A stretch of 10,000 bases of DNA, from assembly GCA_963170055.1 (NCBI GenBank), contig CAUJGJ010000195.1:622138-632137 (forward strand), written 5' to 3'. Below the pieces are notes generated by a model. The model worked only from the letters and a program-made list of their open reading frames with translations, searched no databases and was not told the origin of the DNA. Positions 1 through 10,000 of this stretch are shown piece after piece. Position 1 is the stretch's first letter. The number at the start of each line of letters is the position of its first letter. Made by a program: the position numbers and the translations under genes. Source of the stretch: Halisarca cf. caerulea. Its lineage: Eukaryota > Porifera > Demospongiae > Chondrillida > Halisarcidae.

Positions 1-24
1 TTTGAAAAATTTTAATATTCTTAC

Positions 25-8690
<8,666 letters not shown>

Positions 8691-8920
8691 TTCTAAACAA
8701 AATCACCCTCCGGTACCAAAATTCAGTAAATAGTAGAAGAGGTCAATCAAGGTTAAGTTTACCCTATAGACGGTTTCTTATACCATAGTATGGTTTACAC
8801 TAACAACGTACTATTATTTCCGCAAACTTCCGTATACTGTGCTGTAGCTCACAGCATATCGCGTGCATGGGGGCGTGTGTGTCAGAAGGCAACGTGTGGG
8901 ATCACGTGCATGGTAGTCAT

Positions 8921-8929
8921 TCTCGCGAG
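8921..8929. promoter_or_regulatory. TCTCGCGAG motif
   Basis: Nine of ten bases of the palindrome TCTCGCGAGA, a core-promoter element of animal housekeeping genes bound by BANP in vertebrates. It is about 230 bp upstream of the COP1 ATG. Confidence 0.4.
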
Positions 8930-9340
8930 CGTGCATGGTCCCTGCCCGCATGCAGGAAATGGACCCTCGAATACCTGCTCAAATGCAATGTGCATGAAAC
9001 GTTCATTTTGTTGATTCGACAACACGCCACGAATCGGTATTTACGTCTTTGGTAATGTAGCCGAAGAACAATATTAATCCACGATCGAAAATTCGAATTT
9101 CCAACATTCTTGGGCACCTACATTAAATTGCTTCAGTTTATGCGCATATTAAAAAATCATCTATACATAATGTAATAGGGGTGTATACTACCACTTTTGA
9201 AAAACATACATGTCAAAATATTAAATTTTACTGAGTGCAAATCATGTCTATATCGATATACTTGGATAGCGTTGACAGAGAGCAAACACCCAATTATCAG
9301 TATAACAGTAATGACAGTATGTAAACCATTCATACAAATA

Positions 9341-9396
9341 AACACACACAGTCACACATCACACACACCCGCACACACACACACACGCACACACGC
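9341..9396. repeat. Imperfect (CA)n tract
   Basis: CA units mixed with TCACA and CGCACA in the intergenic region; more degenerate than the intronic tracts. Confidence 0.85.
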
Positions 9397-9516
9397 ACAA
9401 GTACATAGTAAATTGTACATACAAATAATCTGTTTAGTTCACTAAACACTGCAAAACAGTGCGCTAGGAATAGAGGACACAGAAGGAGCTACACAAACAA
9501 GTTGATTTTCGTCTCA

Positions 9517-9558
9517 TCAGCTAAGATCCTTGACGTAATTTGCTGGAAAGAGCCCAAG
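9517..9558 (-). CDS. SH3-domain protein, terminal coding exon
   Basis: The exon reads LGLFPANYVKDLS then TGA (stop 9519-9517). G-[LY]-FP-x-NYV is the hallmark of the last SH3 strands, including the Pro and Tyr of the ligand-binding surface. The acceptor is very strong (TTTTTTTTCTCTGCAG at 9559-9574). It joins the exon at 9824-9898 in phase 0. The SH3 domain therefore ends the protein, as in many cytoskeletal or endocytic adaptors; which family cannot be told from 38 residues. The same strand as COP1, with about 0.83 kb between this stop and the COP1 ATG. Confidence 0.8.
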   Translation of the reverse strand, partial: LGLFPANYVKDLS

Positions 9559-9823
9559 CTGCAGAGAAAAAAAAGAGCAGTAAACGTGTGTACACACATT
9601 GGGAGCAGTTACGGGTTCAATAACAGTACTGTGACTGAAGACACTGTGCACTCCTAGGTACTCGAGAATGGCTCAAAACTCATCCTCTACCATTAAACTA
9701 GAGTGACTTGCGTGATCACAGAGTGAAAAACAGACTAACAAACACATTCTGTATAATTCTGTGCTTAGCAACACACAATCCAATAGAAGCAGTCAGTCTG
9801 CTTCCGGTGATGGGACAACATAC

Positions 9824-9898
9824 TTTTCCCTGATACTCTCCCAACCACCAGCCAAGTTTCTTGGTCTCTTTCGACAATAACTTGATTCTACAATTGGT
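9824..9898 (-). CDS. SH3-domain protein, penultimate exon
   Basis: There are 25 codons in phase 0, TNCRIKLLSKETKKLGWWLG followed by EYQGK. The central WW pair after the n-Src/RT region is a typical SH3 feature, and the spacing to GLFPANYV in the next exon fits a normal SH3 fold. The acceptor is TATTTCAG, preceded by a (CT)n tract that acts as its pyrimidine tract; the donor is GTATGT at 9823-9818. Upstream exons lie beyond 10000. An alternative frame gives a 34-residue tail ending in TGA at 9793, but it lacks any domain signature. Confidence 0.78.
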
Positions 9899-9905
9899 CT
9901 GAAAT

Positions 9906-9930
9906 AGAGAGAGAGAGAGAGAGAGAGAGA
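9906..9930. repeat. (GA)n microsatellite serving as pyrimidine tract
   Basis: On the minus strand this is a (CT)n run ending 6 nt before the AG acceptor of the SH3 penultimate exon. Confidence 0.95.
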
Positions 9931-9966
9931 ACATTCCTGTGAGGTGGCTATTCCCCACTACTACAA

Positions 9967-10000
9967 GTGTGTGTGTGTATTGTGTGTGTGTGTGTGTGTG
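9967..10000. repeat. (TG)n microsatellite at window end
   Basis: TG units with one TATTG interruption, running off the right edge, in the intron upstream of the SH3 exon at 9898. Confidence 0.97.

Larger units (their letters stand above)
8691..9516 (-). promoter_or_regulatory. Intergenic region with presumed COP1 promoter
   Basis: This lies between the SH3 gene stop and the COP1 ATG. The part nearer COP1 (about 8820-8960) has more CpG than the rest and contains an ETS-like CGGAAGT on the minus strand (8832-8826), CACGTG (8903-8908) and TCTCGCGAG (8921-8929). The part nearer the SH3 gene should hold its 3' UTR, but I find no AATAAA on the minus strand. A role is inferred from position and motifs only. 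Confidence 0.45.

Noticed and set aside
9793..9898. Terminal exon in the alternative frame (PIVESSYCRKRPRNLAGGWE...)
   Set aside because: The other frame gives an SH3 half that joins the next exon in phase, which is far stronger evidence.

Overview
The window is eukaryotic and almost certainly from an invertebrate animal. It has small coding exons bounded by GT-AG introns, very dense CA/TG microsatellites, a decayed Tc1/mariner transposon and short pogo-like terminal-repeat elements. A sponge or another marine invertebrate is a reasonable guess, but no base of the sequence proves it. There are no operons, ribosome binding sites, CRISPR arrays or rRNA/tRNA genes that I can see.

The main content is a gene on the minus strand that is broken into ten phase-compatible exons between 8690 and 25 and continues off the left edge. 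Spliced, the exons give 819 nt (273 codons) with no stop. They encode a short Ser-rich N-terminus, a complete C3HC4 RING finger, a helical/coiled-coil region and a Ser/Pro-rich linker. The order and local residues match COP1 (RFWD2), the RING/coiled-coil/WD40 E3 ubiquitin ligase. The WD40 propeller would lie beyond position 1. None of the long six-frame ORFs corresponds to this gene; the real exons are 50-246 bp.

Upstream on the same strand are the last two coding exons of a second gene (9898-9824 and 9558-9517). Joined in phase they give the C-terminal half of an SH3 domain ending in a stop codon. The roughly 0.8 kb between this stop and the COP1 ATG is the presumed 3' end of the SH3 gene plus the COP1 promoter. 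It holds a CpG-containing patch with TCTCGCGAG, CACGTG and an ETS-like site.

The introns carry the repeats. Intron 9: CA tract and a perfect 33-bp duplication. Intron 8: two TG tracts and a 14-bp minisatellite. Intron 7: CATA tract, a small MITE, a pogo-like end, and a 1314-bp Tc1-like element inserted at a TA inside a CA/TA microsatellite. Intron 4: a 340-bp TG tract and a pogo-like MITE ending in a poly-G tract. Intron 3: mostly a CA (GT in the transcript) tract that begins exactly at the splice donor. Intron 2: a 34-bp minisatellite of 32 exact-length units. The three long plus-strand ORFs across that minisatellite are antisense to the intron and I regard them as artefacts.

I do not see a novel defence or mobile system here. 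The most useful results are the hidden COP1 and SH3 gene models and the way microsatellites supply or abut splice signals.
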